A stretch of DNA of 64,000 nt, from the NCBI GenBank assembly GCA_963854835.1, contig OY978526.1, positions 85,798,846-85,862,845 of the forward strand, in the 5' to 3' direction. Origin of the DNA: Megamerina dolium. Lineage: Eukaryota > Arthropoda > Insecta > Diptera > Megamerinidae. Below the pieces are notes generated by a model. It did no database searches, was not told where the DNA came from, and worked only from the letters and a program-made list of their open reading frames with translations. Below are positions 63,600 through 64,000 of the stretch, piece after piece; the first letter of the stretch is position 1; each line of letters opens with the position of its first letter. The position numbers were made by a program, and so were the translations under genes.

Positions 63600-64000
63600 C
63601 AATAGTTTATAGTGCCCTTCACCAGAAGAAGGAAATTGAGTATAGGAACCCTAACATTAGGGGACACAGACTTAATTCTATCCGAGGAAATGAAATATCT
63701 AGGATTAATCCTAGATAAAATCCTGACTTGGAATAACCATTTATCGTATATAACTGGCAAAGCCCTAAGGGTATGGCATGGTCGTATAGGACCGTAATAA
63801 TGCCAATGATCACCTATGCCTTGTTAACGTGGTGGCCGAAGGTAAATCAAAAAAAGGCTAGAATGATCCTTAGCAAGATTCATTGAATAGCCTGTTTGGG
63901 TGTCACGGGAGCAATACGCAGGTGCCGCACTGCAGCATTAAGAATTCTGACTGGACACACTCCTCCTCACCTCACACGTCAAAAGGACGGTAACCAGTGC
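63600..64000 (+). mobile_element. Non-LTR retrotransposon fragment running off the right edge
   Basis: Plus-strand frames carry the region after the RT core. They read LTLGDTDLILSEEMKYLGLI (family 'KYLGVxLD' box), LTWNNHLSYITGKA, then in a second frame IMPMITYALLTWWPKVNQKK and ARMILSKIH-stop-IACLGVTGAIRR, and TAALRILTGHTPPHL. A frameshift near 63790 and a stop break it. It would lead into an RNase H like that at 56600-57735, so both may be the same LINE family. Confidence 0.75.

Overview
This window is AT-rich nuclear DNA of an insect, most likely a higher fly (Brachycera, perhaps a tephritid fruit fly). The reasons are GT-AG introns, an Hr83-type nuclear receptor of the dipteran tailless group, an insect-type receptor guanylate cyclase, many mariner/Tc1 elements and abundant TA, CA and ACAT microsatellites. 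The family-level placement is inference.

Layout, left to right. (1) 1-5873 holds no exon I can support; it carries a SINE copy, a 350-bp tandem duplication and a mariner scrap. (2) 5874-19481 (+) is the 3' part of a type I membrane protein gene: a mucin-like Thr/Glu/His-rich region, four von Willebrand factor C domains, a Pro/His-rich spacer, three fibronectin III domains, one transmembrane helix and a short tail with an NPxY motif. Eight exons join in frame for 1690 codons; the 5' end lies upstream. (3) 20708-22375 (-) is the complete five-exon gene for SHQ1, the H/ACA snoRNP assembly chaperone, convergent with gene 2. (4) 23767-24857 (+) is a four-exon secreted fibrinogen-domain protein. 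(5) 25657-26674 (+) is a two-exon nuclear receptor matching Hr83. (6) 27122-28160 is a decayed non-LTR retrotransposon. (7) 30426-55871 (-) is a receptor guanylate cyclase, 13 exons here and open at its 5' end. It has a ligand-binding-type ectodomain, a transmembrane helix, a kinase homology domain, a dimerisation coil, a cyclase domain and a 380-residue tail. Its 16-kb intron (39155-55098) and 3.7-kb intron (34029-37710) are full of transposons. (8) 55872-64000 has no confirmed exon. It is probably upstream intron of the cyclase gene and contains a non-LTR RNase H fragment, a degenerate satellite array, a mariner copy and the start of another non-LTR element at the right edge.

The genes do not form a functional pathway; they are ordinary neighbours. 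The most striking feature is the density and variety of IS630-Tc1-mariner elements: eight or more, from several lineages. One has a 331-codon open transposase frame that lacks the first catalytic Asp. A dispersed tRNA-derived SINE family (four copies), an inverted pair of mariners 11 kb apart, a nested Tc1/LINE/SINE composite and a 12-nt microexon in the cyclase gene are also worth a second look. Exon boundaries were set by reading splice sites and phases by eye; no alignment or transcript was available.
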